Shown here one piece after another: positions 34,846 through 43,467 of a stretch of DNA of 64,000 nucleotides. The stretch spans positions 62,001 to 126,000 of the forward strand of contig NZ_JACKVK010000001.1 in the NCBI RefSeq assembly GCF_025823185.1, written 5' to 3'. The stretch is from Mycobacterium yunnanensis (GTDB lineage: Bacteria > Actinomycetota > Actinomycetes > Mycobacteriales > Mycobacteriaceae). Within the stretch, counting starts at the first letter, position 1; each line of letters begins with the position of its first letter. The position numbers were made by a program, and so were the translations under genes. The notes beneath the pieces were generated by a model. It searched no databases, was not told where the DNA came from, and saw nothing but the letters and a program-made list of their open reading frames with translations.

Positions 34846-36051
34846 GTGACGATCACGCGAAACACGTTCTCCGCCAAGGCGTTGCGAATCGGGCGCATCA
34901 CGGTGGCGATCGGTTCCGGTGCGGTCCTCGTGTCGGGCTGCGCCTTCGGCGGGTTGAATTCCCTCGACATGCCCGGCACCGCGGGGCACGGCAAGGGCTC
35001 CTACACCATCACCGTGGAATTGCCCGACGTGGCCACGTTGCCGCAGAACTCACCGGTGATGGTCGACGACGTCACCGTCGGCAGCGTCTCCGGAATCGAC
35101 GCCGTGCAGCGGCCCGACGGCACGTTCTACGCGGCGGTCAAGGTGTCGCTCGATGGTGACGTCGACCTGCCCGAGAACTCGACCGCCAAGGTGGCCCAGA
35201 CGTCGCTACTCGGATCCCAGCACATCGACCTCGCCCCGCCGGTGGACCAGGCGGGACAGGGCAAGCTGCGGGAGGGCTCCAACATCCCGCTTGCGCGCGC
35301 CGGCCGGTATCCCACCACCGAAGAAGTGCTGTCCTCCCTCGGCGTGGTGGTCAACAAGGGCAACCTCGGAGCGTTGCAGGACATCACCGACGAGTTCTAC
35401 ACCGCGGTGGCGGGCCGCACCGGCCAGTTCGCCGAGTTGATCCCACGGTTGGCAGAGCTGACCTCGTCCCTCGAGCAGCAGACGGGTGACATCATCTCGG
35501 CGCTGGACGGACTGAACCGCTTCGCCGGGATTCTCGCCAACGGCAGGGACAGCCTGGGCCGGGCGCTGGATTCGCTGCCTGCCGCACTGAAGGTGCTCAA
35601 CGACAACCGCAGCAACATCATCGACGCGTTCACCGCGCTGCGGACCTTCGCCGGGGTGGCGTCGCACGTGCTGTCGGAGACCAAGGTCGACCTCGTCGCC
35701 GACTTCAAGGACCTCTACCCAGTGATCAAGTCGCTCAACGACAATGCCGACGACTTCATCAAGGATCTCGAGATCCTGCCGACGTTCCCCTTCCACTACA
35801 AGTACCTGCGCAACGCGGTCCGCGGTGACTACCTCAACGTGTTCGTGACCTTCGACCTGACCCTGCGCCGAACGGGTGAGACGGTGTTCACCACCTCCAA
35901 GGGTCTCGACCCGAACATGAAGCACATGTCCGAGATCATCAATCCGCCGGACTTCCTCGTCGGCGCGATGGCCAACTTGTCGGGGCAAGCCGCCGACCCC
36001 TTCAAGATTCCGCCGGGAACCGCGACGCAACACGACGGGGGGACGCCCTGA
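34846..36051 (+). CDS. mce4E: Mce-family lipoprotein Mce4E (LprN)
   Basis: A 401-residue Mce protein that is also a lipoprotein: the signal ends in a lipobox LVSGC (Cys about residue 32), as in all MceE subunits. The MlaD domain (NSPVMVDDVTVGSVSGID) and helical region follow. Lipidation presumably anchors one strand of the hexameric needle. The GTG at 34846 is 2 nt after the mce4D stop, and the end overlaps the mce4F start by 1 nt (TGATG). Confidence 0.95.
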   Translation: MTITRNTFSAKALRIGRITVAIGSGAVLVSGCAFGGLNSLDMPGTAGHGKGSYTITVELPDVATLPQNSPVMVDDVTVGSVSGIDAVQRPDGTFYAAVKVSLDGDVDLPENSTAKVAQTSLLGSQHIDLAPPVDQAGQGKLREGSNIPLARAGRYPTTEEVLSSLGVVVNKGNLGALQDITDEFYTAVAGRTGQFAELIPRLAELTSSLEQQTGDIISALDGLNRFAGILANGRDSLGRALDSLPAALKVLNDNRSNIIDAFTALRTFAGVASHVLSETKVDLVADFKDLYPVIKSLNDNADDFIKDLEILPTFPFHYKYLRNAVRGDYLNVFVTFDLTLRRTGETVFTTSKGLDPNMKHMSEIINPPDFLVGAMANLSGQAADPFKIPPGTATQHDGGTP

Positions 36052-37772
36052 TGTTGGATCGCCTGACACGCGTGCAACTGACGATCTTCTCGATCGTCAC
36101 CGTCATCTGCGTCGGCTCCATCTCGGCGTTCTATCTGCACCTGCCCGCGGCGGTGGGAATCGGCGCCTACCACGTCACCGCCGAGTTCAAGGCCGGCGGC
36201 GGGCTCTATCAGAACGCCAATGTCACCTACCGTGGCGTCACCATCGGCCGGGTGGAGAACGTCGGCCTCAACGACACCGGCGTGGTCGCCACGATGCGGC
36301 TCAACACCGACACCGACGTGCCCGACAACGTGACGGCGACCGTGAAGAGCGTGTCCGCCGTCGGCGAGCAGTACGTCGACCTGGTGCCGCCACAGGACCC
36401 GTCGTCCAAGCTTCTGCACGACGGAGCCAACATCGGCCTCGACCGCACCGCGGTCGGCCAGGACATCGCCCAATTGCTCTCGCAGGCCGAGGCATTGGTC
36501 AACAGCATCGGCGACGCCCGCGTGCAGGACCTGCTCCGGGAGACGTTCAAGGCCTTCAACGGGTCCGGACCCGAGCTGGCCAGGATGATCTCCTCGACGC
36601 GACTACTCGTCGACGAGGCCAACGACAACTACGGCCAAATCACGCAGCTGATCGACCAATCGGGGCCGTTCCTCGACTCGCAGATTCGCAGCGGTGACGA
36701 CATCAAGTCCCTGGCCGACGGTTTGGCCCGGTTCAGCACCCAGGTTGCCAAGGCCGATCCGCAGCTGCGCTCGGTGCTGCAGAGCACCCCGGGTGCCGCC
36801 CAGGCCGCGAACACCACCTTCGACGGCATCCGCCCGAACTTCCCGATGCTGGCGGCGAATCTGGCCAACGCCGGTCGCATCGGCGTCATCTACCGCAAGT
36901 CGATCGAGCAGGCCCTGGTGATCCTGCCTGCGCTGTTCGCCGCGCTGATCACCGTCGGTGGTGGGTTGCCCGCCGACGAGGGTGGCAAGCTGGACTTCAA
37001 GGTCGACCTGAACGATCCGCCGCCCTGCTCGACGGGTTTCATCCCGCCGCAGCTGATCCGGTCGCCTGCGGACACGACGCTGCGCGAACTGCCCACCGAC
37101 CTGTACTGCAAGGTCGCCCAGAGCGATCCGTCCGTGGTGCGTGGCGCCCGCAACTATCCGTGCCAGGAGTTCCCCGGCAAGCGAGCCCCGACCGTGCAGT
37201 TGTGCCGCGACCCTCGCGGCTACGTACCCATCGGCAACAGCCCGTGGCGCGGCCCGCCGGTGCCCTATGACACCCCGGTCACCAACCCGCGAAACATCAC
37301 CCCGCCCAACAAGTTCCCCAACATCCCGCCAGGGGCGGACTACGACCCGGGTCCGCCCGTCGTCCAGCTGCCGCCGGGTGTTCCCCCGGGACCGGGCCCA
37401 GCGCCAAATGCTCCGTTCCCGCTGCCGGTGCCGCCCAACGACAACGGCCCGCCACCGCCGCTTCCGTACTACGCGCCGCCGGATCAGATCGTGCCGCCGT
37501 ACGGCAGGACCCCGCCACCACCACCGGACGCACCACCGCCGGCGGACGCACCACCGCCACCGCCGGCCGAGCTGCCGCCCGGCCAGGGGCCGCTGCTGCC
37601 CTCGGAGGCCGTGCCGCCACAGGCGAGCGGTCCGGCTGCCGCAACGTACGATTCGAAGAACGGCGTCTTCGTCGACCCCGCCGGGGGCACCGGCGTCTAC
37701 GCCGCCGGCATGGACAAGGTCGACACTGCAGAGACGTGGGTGGACCTGATGTTGGATCCGAGGCAGGCTTGA
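36051..37772 (+). CDS. mce4F: Mce-family protein Mce4F
   Basis: A 573-residue protein, the longest Mce subunit of the operon. An N-terminal membrane segment (about 8-28) and MlaD domain (YQNANVTYRGVTIGRVENV) lead into the helical needle. The region after about residue 400 is dominated by Pro-rich low complexity (PPPPDAPPPADAPPPPP), a common MceF tail. Three cysteine-containing motifs precede the tail. It ends the six-gene mce block; the first Mce-associated gene follows after 45 nt. Confidence 0.95.
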   Translation: MLDRLTRVQLTIFSIVTVICVGSISAFYLHLPAAVGIGAYHVTAEFKAGGGLYQNANVTYRGVTIGRVENVGLNDTGVVATMRLNTDTDVPDNVTATVKSVSAVGEQYVDLVPPQDPSSKLLHDGANIGLDRTAVGQDIAQLLSQAEALVNSIGDARVQDLLRETFKAFNGSGPELARMISSTRLLVDEANDNYGQITQLIDQSGPFLDSQIRSGDDIKSLADGLARFSTQVAKADPQLRSVLQSTPGAAQAANTTFDGIRPNFPMLAANLANAGRIGVIYRKSIEQALVILPALFAALITVGGGLPADEGGKLDFKVDLNDPPPCSTGFIPPQLIRSPADTTLRELPTDLYCKVAQSDPSVVRGARNYPCQEFPGKRAPTVQLCRDPRGYVPIGNSPWRGPPVPYDTPVTNPRNITPPNKFPNIPPGADYDPGPPVVQLPPGVPPGPGPAPNAPFPLPVPPNDNGPPPPLPYYAPPDQIVPPYGRTPPPPPDAPPPADAPPPPPAELPPGQGPLLPSEAVPPQASGPAAATYDSKNGVFVDPAGGTGVYAAGMDKVDTAETWVDLMLDPRQA

Positions 37773-37817
37773 TCGAGTGGCTTTCCGACGGCAGAGCGAA
37801 GCGACTCGGGAGGGTTG

Positions 37818-38534
37818 ATGACGGACACGACTTCCGGTGACACGGCAACGCAGACACCGGAGTCGGCGAGGAAGGGCGCCGCACGCCGACGTGCGTCCCG
37901 AGCTGCTGGGCCGGCATCCGGCACGGCACCCGAGGTGCCCGCGCACGTCGTGGTCGGCTCGCCTGCCGCGGCCACGAAGCGCAGCACCTCGCCGATCGGT
38001 CCGCCGCCCCGACGTCAGCCGCATCGCACTCTCGTCACCGGACTCGCCCTTGGGGTGGCACTGGTCCTGGTCGCGGCAATGGCAGGTGTGGTGGCGGTGC
38101 TGTTGCACCAGCAGCGCCAAGGCAACGCGGAGGCGGAGCGGGACCAGCGGTTCGTCGACACCGCGCAGCAGACCGTGGTCAACATGTTCAGCTACACCCA
38201 GAACGACATCGACGACAGCGTGAACCGGTTCGTCAACGGCATCAGTGGACCGTTGCGGGACATGATGAGTCAGGGCAACAACGTCGAGAATCTCAAGGCC
38301 ATCTTTCGCGACACCAACGCCAATTCCGAAGCCGTCGTCAACGGCTCCGCGCTGGAGAAGATCGACGAGACCGCCGACAACGCTTCGGTGCTGGTGTCGG
38401 TGCGCGTGACGGTGACCAACATCGACGGTGTCAACGCGCCGTCCAAGCCGTACCGGCTGCGTGTGATCGTGCACGAGGACGACAACGGACGCATGACCGG
38501 TTACGACCTCAAATATCCCGACGGGGGCAACTGA
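37818..38534 (+). CDS. Mce-associated membrane protein (Rv3493c-like, Mas4A)
   Basis: A 238-residue protein. The first 70 residues are polar and probably cytoplasmic, followed by one transmembrane segment (LVTGLALGVALVLVAAMAGVVAVLL) and a periplasmic NTF2-like/Mce-associated domain. Mce-associated proteins stabilise or assist the Mce transporter. ATG 37818 has GGGAGGG 8 nt upstream. It overlaps the next gene by 1 nt (TGATG). Confidence 0.92.
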   Translation: MTDTTSGDTATQTPESARKGAARRRASRAAGPASGTAPEVPAHVVVGSPAAATKRSTSPIGPPPRRQPHRTLVTGLALGVALVLVAAMAGVVAVLLHQQRQGNAEAERDQRFVDTAQQTVVNMFSYTQNDIDDSVNRFVNGISGPLRDMMSQGNNVENLKAIFRDTNANSEAVVNGSALEKIDETADNASVLVSVRVTVTNIDGVNAPSKPYRLRVIVHEDDNGRMTGYDLKYPDGGN

Positions 38535-39028
38535 TGGGTCGCTGGGGCTCCAGGTTCGTGGTGCTCGTCGGCGTGCTGCTCGCAGCGGGCTTCGTCGCGC
38601 TCGCCGGATTCGGGGGCACGCTGTACTGGAACCGTGTCCAGAGGGTCGGCGAGCAGGAAGCCAGGGCCGAACTGCCCCAGTTGGCGGCTCAGCAGATCCC
38701 GATCATCCTCGGCTTCGACTATCAGACGATCGAGCGCAGCCGCACGGAGGCCTATCGGCTGCTGACGCCGGACTTCCGGCGCGAATACGAGGACGACACC
38801 ACCAAGAACGTCATCCCCGCGGCACGCCAACGCCAGCTCATCAGCCAGGTGAACGTGGTGGGCGTCGGAATGCTCGACGCACACCGCGATTCCGGGTCGG
38901 TGATGGTCTTCATGAACCGGGTTTTGACCGACAAGACCAAGCAACCGCTCTACGACGGCAGTCGGTTGCGCGTCGACTACCAGAAGGTCGGCACGGATTG
39001 GCGGATCAAGGACATCACTCCGATCTAG
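38534..39028 (+). CDS. Mce-associated membrane protein (Rv3492c-like, Mas4B)
   Basis: A 164-residue protein with an N-terminal membrane segment ([21 protein letters not shown]) and a periplasmic NTF2-like domain similar to the preceding gene. It is the last gene of the mce4 operon. Its 3' end overlaps the convergent otsA 3' end by 14 nt, which leaves no room for a separate terminator. Confidence 0.92.
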   Translation: MGRWGSRFVVLVGVLLAAGFVALAGFGGTLYWNRVQRVGEQEARAELPQLAAQQIPIILGFDYQTIERSRTEAYRLLTPDFRREYEDDTTKNVIPAARQRQLISQVNVVGVGMLDAHRDSGSVMVFMNRVLTDKTKQPLYDGSRLRVDYQKVGTDWRIKDITPI

Positions 39029-40505
39029 GAGTGTCCCCGTCCCTGGTGTCGGCCAATGCGTCGAGGAACGAGCGGGCCCAGCGGTCCACGTCGTGGGCCA
39101 GCACTTGCCTGCGCAGGGCCCGCATGCGCCGACGGCCCTCGTCGGGAGTCTGCGCGAGCGCGGCCTCGATGGCATCCTTGACGCCGTCGATGTGATGCGG
39201 GTTGGTCAGGTAGGCCTGCCGCAGTTCGGCTGCGGCACCAGTGAATTCACTGAGCACCAACGCTCCGCCGAGATCGCTGCGGCAGGCGACGTATTCCTTG
39301 GCCACCAGGTTCATGCCGTCGCGCAGCGGTGTCACCAACATGACGTCGGCGGCGACGAAGAATGCGATCAGTTCGTCCCGGGGCAACGCCTGATGAAGGT
39401 AGTGCACGATCGGATGCCCGACCCTGCCGTACTCGCCGTTGATGTGGCCGACCTGCCGCTCGATGTCCTCACGCATCACCTTGTAGCTCTGGACGCGTTC
39501 GCGGCTGGGCGTCGCCAGCTGGATCAGCACCGTGTCCTCGGGGTCGATCCGGCCCTCGTCCAACAACTCCGAGAAGGCGCGCAGTCGGACGTCGATGCCC
39601 TTCGTGTAGTCCAGCCGGTCGACGCCGAGCAGGATCTTGCGCGGGTTTCCGAGCTGGGAGCGCAACTCCTTCGCCCGCTGGCGAGCGCTGCGCTGGCGAG
39701 CCTTGGTGTCGAGTTCCTCGGAGTCGATGGAGATGGGGAAGGCGCCCACCTTCACCGTGCGGAACCCCACCTGAATCTCGCCGAGGCGTGAGCGCACGCC
39801 GACGTTGGCTCGGGAGGTGTTGGCGCCGAGAAGGCGTCGCGCGAGGATCATGAAGTTTTGCGCCCCGCCGGGCAGGTGGAACCCGACCAAATCGGCGCCG
39901 AGCAGCCCCTCGATGATCTCGGTGCGCCACGGCATCTGCATGAACAGTTCGACCGGGGGAAACGGGATGTGGAGGAAGAACCCGATGGTCAGGTCCGGCC
40001 GCAACATGCGCAACATCTTCGGCACCAGCTGCAGCTGGTAGTCCTGAACCCACACCGTGGCACCGTGGGCCGCGGCCTTGGCAGTCGCCTCCGCGAAGCG
40101 CCGGTTCACCTCGACGTAGCAATCCCACCATTGCCGGTGGTAGATCGGCTTGACGATGACGTCGTGGTACAGAGGCCACAGGGTGGCGTTGGAGAAGCCC
40201 TCGTAGTAGTCGGCGAAGTCGTCGGCGGACAGGGCCACCGGTCGCATCTCGAGGTCGTCCTCGTAGATCGGGTCCTCGTCCCCGTCGGTGATGCCGGGCC
40301 ACCCCACCCAGGCCCCGCGCCGTCGGCGCAGCAGAGGTTCCAACGCGGTGACGAGTCCACCGGGACTTCGCTTGTACGACGTGGTGCCGTCGGGCCGCCG
40401 CTCCATGTCGATCGGCAGCCGATTGGCGACGACGACAAAGTCGGACTCGCCCTCCGTGAGCTCAGGGTGCCCGGAGTCGGCTGGTTGGCCTCCTCCTGAG
40501 CTCAC
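39015..40505 (-). CDS. otsA: Trehalose-6-phosphate synthase OtsA
   Basis: A 496-residue GT20 glycosyltransferase that makes trehalose-6-phosphate from a nucleotide-glucose and glucose-6-phosphate. Active-site stretches visible are [59 protein letters not shown] and [17 protein letters not shown] 40505 directly follows the stop of the upstream 54-codon gene. OtsA next to mce4 matches the M. tuberculosis order (Rv3490). Confidence 0.96.
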   Translation of the reverse strand: MSSGGGQPADSGHPELTEGESDFVVVANRLPIDMERRPDGTTSYKRSPGGLVTALEPLLRRRRGAWVGWPGITDGDEDPIYEDDLEMRPVALSADDFADYYEGFSNATLWPLYHDVIVKPIYHRQWWDCYVEVNRRFAEATAKAAAHGATVWVQDYQLQLVPKMLRMLRPDLTIGFFLHIPFPPVELFMQMPWRTEIIEGLLGADLVGFHLPGGAQNFMILARRLLGANTSRANVGVRSRLGEIQVGFRTVKVGAFPISIDSEELDTKARQRSARQRAKELRSQLGNPRKILLGVDRLDYTKGIDVRLRAFSELLDEGRIDPEDTVLIQLATPSRERVQSYKVMREDIERQVGHINGEYGRVGHPIVHYLHQALPRDELIAFFVAADVMLVTPLRDGMNLVAKEYVACRSDLGGALVLSEFTGAAAELRQAYLTNPHHIDGVKDAIEAALAQTPDEGRRRMRALRRQVLAHDVDRWARSFLDALADTRDGDTPRSE

Positions 40506-40670
40506 TTACGCCTCGAGCTTCGCCGGTCCGATGCCCAGCATCGACAGGAACACCCGGCACTCGTCGGCATCGGTGGCATAGGCGGCGACGACACGCCTCG
40601 CCATGCGGGCGGTGCTGTCGGCCAGGGGCTCGACGTCACCGATTTCGGCAGGATCTGGTTTTGCAGCCAT
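40506..40670 (-). CDS. 54-residue conserved small protein upstream of otsA (Rv3489-like)
   Basis: An ATG at 40670 opens a 54-residue frame ending at TAA 40508-40506, directly before the otsA GTG. The product begins MAAKPDPAEIGDVEPL and ends LSMLGIGPAKLEA. It looks like a small, soluble, helical protein without known domain. The zero-gap junction suggests co-translation with otsA. M. tuberculosis has a similarly sized gene (Rv3489) before otsA. Function unknown. Confidence 0.75.
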   Translation of the reverse strand: MAAKPDPAEIGDVEPLADSTARMARRVVAAYATDADECRVFLSMLGIGPAKLEA

Positions 40671-40717
40671 GACCCAACTCTAGGCGACTCTGCGGTCCAC
40701 CCCGCCCACGATGGGTG

Positions 40718-41077
40718 TTACCCGCCGTCGATGCTCGTCGGCGGCTGCACGAACCTGGGCGCGTTCTCCTGCAGGCCGATGCACTGACCGGTGTTTCCGC
40801 CGGTGCACGGCACGCCGTCGACGGACGGCAGCCCGCCGGGGGACTGGTCGACATTCGACTCGGGGTAGCCGTTGTTGGTCGGCGAGTTCGGCACGGTGTG
40901 CGGCAGGCAGGAACCGGTGTAGAGGTCCTCCTCCTCACCGGACGGGCACGACGCGGCCGGCGCGGCGTTCGCGGCGACGGGGACGGTGAAGGCGGCCACC
41001 GCGGGAGCGGCTGCGAAGGCGAGCGCGAATCCGCCGGCAAGGATGATTCGTCGTGCAGAGAAGTCAAGATGCGGCAT
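40718..41077 (-). CDS. Small secreted four-cysteine protein, paralogue 1
   Basis: A 119-residue exported protein: an Arg-led signal peptide (FSARRIILAGGFALAFAAAPAVAAF), then a mature region with four cysteines, a VPNSP motif and the signature GGLPSVDGVPCTGGNTGQC. It is one of three tandem paralogues. Proteins of this pattern are sometimes auto-labelled 'intersectin-EH binding protein Ibp1' in mycobacteria, a name I do not consider informative. ATG 41077 is preferred over GTG 41083. Function unknown; likely two disulphides in the envelope. Confidence 0.8.
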   Translation of the reverse strand: MPHLDFSARRIILAGGFALAFAAAPAVAAFTVPVAANAAPAASCPSGEEEDLYTGSCLPHTVPNSPTNNGYPESNVDQSPGGLPSVDGVPCTGGNTGQCIGLQENAPRFVQPPTSIDGG

Positions 41078-41114
41078 TGTCACGCTTTCTGTTTATTGAC
41101 GGTGCGTCGCAGGA

Positions 41115-41120
41115 ATTGTA
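41115..41120 (-). promoter_or_regulatory. Probable -10 box for paralogue 1
   Basis: On the minus strand the sequence reads CTTCCCTACAAT, with TACAAT at 41120-41115, about 38 nt before the ATG. The same CTTCCCTACAAT occurs before paralogue 2, so the promoter was duplicated with the gene. Confidence 0.5.
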
Positions 41121-41176
41121 GGGAAGCCCCCGGGAATCTGCACGAGTTCCGCGCGTTCCTCCCCGAGTGACCGCGC

Positions 41177-41551
41177 TCAGTTGGTGGAGCCCGTGACCGT
41201 TGGATCGGACCCCACCGAGGACGTGGGGGGAACGTACTGCGGAGCGTCTTCTGCCAGACCGATGCACGCACCCGAGTCGCGGCCCGTGCACGGCACGCCG
41301 TCGATCTCGGGAATGTCGGGGTTTCCTGCGGGGGTGGTGAAGTCGGGCGCCGGTGAGTTGGGCACCGCGAACGGGACGCACGAACCGGTGAATTCGTCGG
41401 CGTCCTCACCCGGAGCGCAGTCGTCAGCCAGATGGATACCGGCCGCGTTCGGCGGAACGGCGAACGCGGCTACGGCCGGCGCCGCGGCGACGGCCAGGGC
41501 GAACCCGCCGGCGAGGATGAGGCGACGGGCGGACAACTCGATGTGCGGCAT
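41177..41551 (-). CDS. Small secreted four-cysteine protein, paralogue 2
   Basis: A 124-residue exported protein with the same layout as its neighbours: signal peptide with SARRLILAGGFALAVAAAPAVAAF, four cysteines, VPNSP, IDGVPCTGRDSGACIGLAEDAPQYV, and a Ser/Gly/Thr-rich C-terminus. The C-terminal 30 residues are nearly identical to paralogue 3. The ATG at 41551 has no Shine-Dalgarno and lies 6 nt after a TACAAT box, so a leaderless transcript is likely. Function unknown. Confidence 0.8.
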   Translation of the reverse strand: MPHIELSARRLILAGGFALAVAAAPAVAAFAVPPNAAGIHLADDCAPGEDADEFTGSCVPFAVPNSPAPDFTTPAGNPDIPEIDGVPCTGRDSGACIGLAEDAPQYVPPTSSVGSDPTVTGSTN

Positions 41552-41557
41552 GCGTGG

Positions 41558-41563
41558 ATTGTA
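41558..41563 (-). promoter_or_regulatory. Probable -10 box for paralogue 2 (leaderless)
   Basis: TACAAT on the minus strand lies 6 nt upstream of the ATG at 41551, a spacing that places the transcription start at or next to the A of the ATG. The flanking CTTCCC is shared with the paralogue 1 promoter. Confidence 0.55.
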
Positions 41564-41625
41564 GGGAAGCTGGCAGGAATCTGCTCACATACTGCGAGGT
41601 GTCTTCGTGGCCGACGAGCCGAGTG

Positions 41626-41979
41626 TCAGTTGGTGGAACCCGTGATGGTGGGATCGGATCCGACCGACGACGTCGGTGGCACGTACTGCGGCGCATCCTC
41701 GGACAAGCCGATGCACTGACCCGAGTTGCCGCCGGTGCAGGGGACGCCGTCGACCGACGGAAGGCCGCCCGGCGAGCTCTGCACCGGCGAGTTCGGCACC
41801 AGGTCCGGGGTGCAGTCGTTGGTGTAGACGTCCTCGGTCTCGCCGTTGGCGCAGGCGGCTCCGAACGACGGCGCGAGCGCCGGGCTGGCGAATGCGGCCA
41901 CCGCCGGGGCGGCGGCGATCGCGACGGCGAATCCGCCGGCGACGAGCAGTCGTCGTGCTGAGAGCTGTTGGGTCGTCAT
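41626..41979 (-). CDS. Small secreted four-cysteine protein, paralogue 3
   Basis: A 117-residue exported protein, the first of the tandem set in transcription order. Signal peptide LSARRLLVAGGFAVAIAAAPAVAAF, then four cysteines, a VPNSP motif, GGLPSVDGVPCTGGNSGQC and a C-terminus nearly identical to paralogue 2. ATG 41979 has AGGAAG 7 nt upstream; GTG 41985 is an alternative. Its upstream region differs from those of the other two copies, so it may be regulated separately. Confidence 0.8.
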   Translation of the reverse strand: MTTQQLSARRLLVAGGFAVAIAAAPAVAAFASPALAPSFGAACANGETEDVYTNDCTPDLVPNSPVQSSPGGLPSVDGVPCTGGNSGQCIGLSEDAPQYVPPTSSVGSDPTITGSTN

Positions 41980-42157
41980 CGCCACGCTTCCTGTTAGGCG
42001 GACCCGTCGTGCGCGGGAGCCGTCCGTTACCCAGACGATACGCCGACGAGCCCCAGAACAGGCGTGATTGGGCGCAGAAGTGGTGCGGGCGTACGGATTC
42101 TGTGGGCCGGCTTGCCGTTCGCTGTGCCACCGGGGCGTGCCGGTGTGGTTTCATGAC

Positions 42158-42171
42158 GAGAACGTGTTCTA
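42158..42171. promoter_or_regulatory. Probable KstR operator upstream of SDR gene (one mismatch)
   Basis: GAGAACGTGTTCTA matches TnnAACnnGTTnnA except for the first base (G for T). It lies 21 nt before the chosen start at 42193 and suggests that this SDR belongs to the steroid regulon although it sits away from the main block. Confidence 0.7.
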
Positions 42172-42192
42172 GTTTTGGTGACGGGAGCAAAG

Positions 42193-43032
42193 GTGCACAT
42201 CTCACTGGCGGATCGGACCTTCATCGTCACCGGTGGCGGTAGTGGCATCGGCAAGGGCGTGGCGGCGGCGATCGCCGCGGCCGGTGGAGACGTCGTACTC
42301 GTCGGGCGCAACGCCGACCGCCTCGCCGCCGCGCAGGAGGAGATCGCCGGGCAAGGGGTCGAGGGCTCGGGCGGGGTGAGGTACGAACCCTCCGACGTGA
42401 CCGACGAAGACCAAGTCACGAGGATGGTGGACGCCGCCGTCGCGTGGAACGGCCGGCTCGACGGCGTGGTCCACTGCGCGGGCGGGTCGGAGACCATCGG
42501 GCCGATCACGCAGATCGACTCGGAGGCGTGGCGGCGCACGGTCGACCTCAACGTCAACGGCACCATGTACGTGCTCAAACACACCGCGAAGCAGATGGTG
42601 CGTGGCGGCGGTGGATCGTTCGTCGGCATCTCGTCGGTGGCGGCGAGCAACACCCATCGTTGGTTCGGCGCCTACGGCGTCAGCAAGTCGGCGATCGATC
42701 ACCTGATGCAGCTCGGAGCCGACGAGCTTGGCGCGTCGTGGGTTCGGGTCAACTCGATCCGGCCGGGGCTGATTCGCACGGAACTCGTTGCGCTCGTACT
42801 AGATTCGCCGGAGCTCAGCGAAGACTACCGGGTCAGCACACCGTTGCCTCGCGTCGGCGAGGTCGACGACATCGCCAATGCCTCGGTCTTCCTCCTCAGC
42901 GACGCCGCGAGCTGGATCACCGGTCAGGTCATCAACGTCGACGGCGGCCAACTGGTCCGCCGAGGCCCCGACTACTCGGCGATGCTCGAGCCCGTCTTCG
43001 GCGCCGACGGGTTGCGCGGGGTCGTCGGCTAG
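42193..43032 (+). CDS. SDR-family oxidoreductase (Rv3485c-like)
   Basis: A 279-residue classical SDR: TGGGSGIGKGVA (cofactor), HCAGGSETIGP, SSVAASN and YGVSKSA (YxxxK), and a C-terminal ITGQVINVDGGQL typical of the 3-oxoacyl-ACP/steroid dehydrogenase group. GTG 42193 has GGGAG 8 nt upstream; GTG 42178 is an alternative leaderless start just behind the KstR-like box. Steroid or acyl-CoA substrate is inferred from the operator. Confidence 0.85.
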   Translation: MHISLADRTFIVTGGGSGIGKGVAAAIAAAGGDVVLVGRNADRLAAAQEEIAGQGVEGSGGVRYEPSDVTDEDQVTRMVDAAVAWNGRLDGVVHCAGGSETIGPITQIDSEAWRRTVDLNVNGTMYVLKHTAKQMVRGGGGSFVGISSVAASNTHRWFGAYGVSKSAIDHLMQLGADELGASWVRVNSIRPGLIRTELVALVLDSPELSEDYRVSTPLPRVGEVDDIANASVFLLSDAASWITGQVINVDGGQLVRRGPDYSAMLEPVFGADGLRGVVG

Positions 43033-43034
43033 CG

Positions 43035-43382
43035 CTACTGCTTCGGCATCGACTTCGGGCAGTAACCCTGCACGGCAAGGCCGCCAAAGTTCTGAATGTC
43101 CTTGAGGTTCTTCCACTTGGTGGCGTTCTGAATGTGCCGCAACGCGGTCTCGACCGACTCGGTGCGGACCAGCACGTCGCACGTCGAGTGGGCGAGGTCG
43201 ATCGCGTCGGCGTCCGAGGACAGCTTCAGCTTCTTGTCCTTGAGGGCGGCGAGGAACGCGGCGTCGGTCTGTTGTGAGCCGGCGTCGTCGGTGGGGTCGG
43301 CCTGGGCCGGGACCGCCGCGGCCAGGGGCACCGACGTCAAGACCACGGCGAGCAACGCCGCACCAAAGTTCCTCGCGTTCAC
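43035..43382 (-). CDS. Secreted DUF732-family protein
   Basis: A 115-residue exported protein. A signal peptide (FGAALLAVVLTSVPLAAAVPAQA) precedes the DUF732 domain, with the conserved spaced motif DAAFLAALKDKKL, AHSTCDVL and GYCPKSM (two cysteines, likely a disulphide). DUF732 proteins are small, abundant and secreted in mycobacteria with no known function. GTG 43382 is preceded by a G-rich GGGGGTAGG. It converges on the SDR gene. Confidence 0.85.
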   Translation of the reverse strand: MNARNFGAALLAVVLTSVPLAAAVPAQADPTDDAGSQQTDAAFLAALKDKKLKLSSDADAIDLAHSTCDVLVRTESVETALRHIQNATKWKNLKDIQNFGGLAVQGYCPKSMPKQ

Positions 43383-43467
43383 ATGCCTACCCCCATCCGG
43401 ACGAAACGTACCGGCGACCTTACGCCAGCAAAGCGTCAACCGGGTATCGCCGGGTGGCGGGGCGGTG

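Noticed and set aside
36603-38474. 623-codon antisense frame opposite mce4F and the Mce-associated gene
   Set aside because: Arg-rich product with no domain; it is the third-position GC shadow of clearly identified genes.
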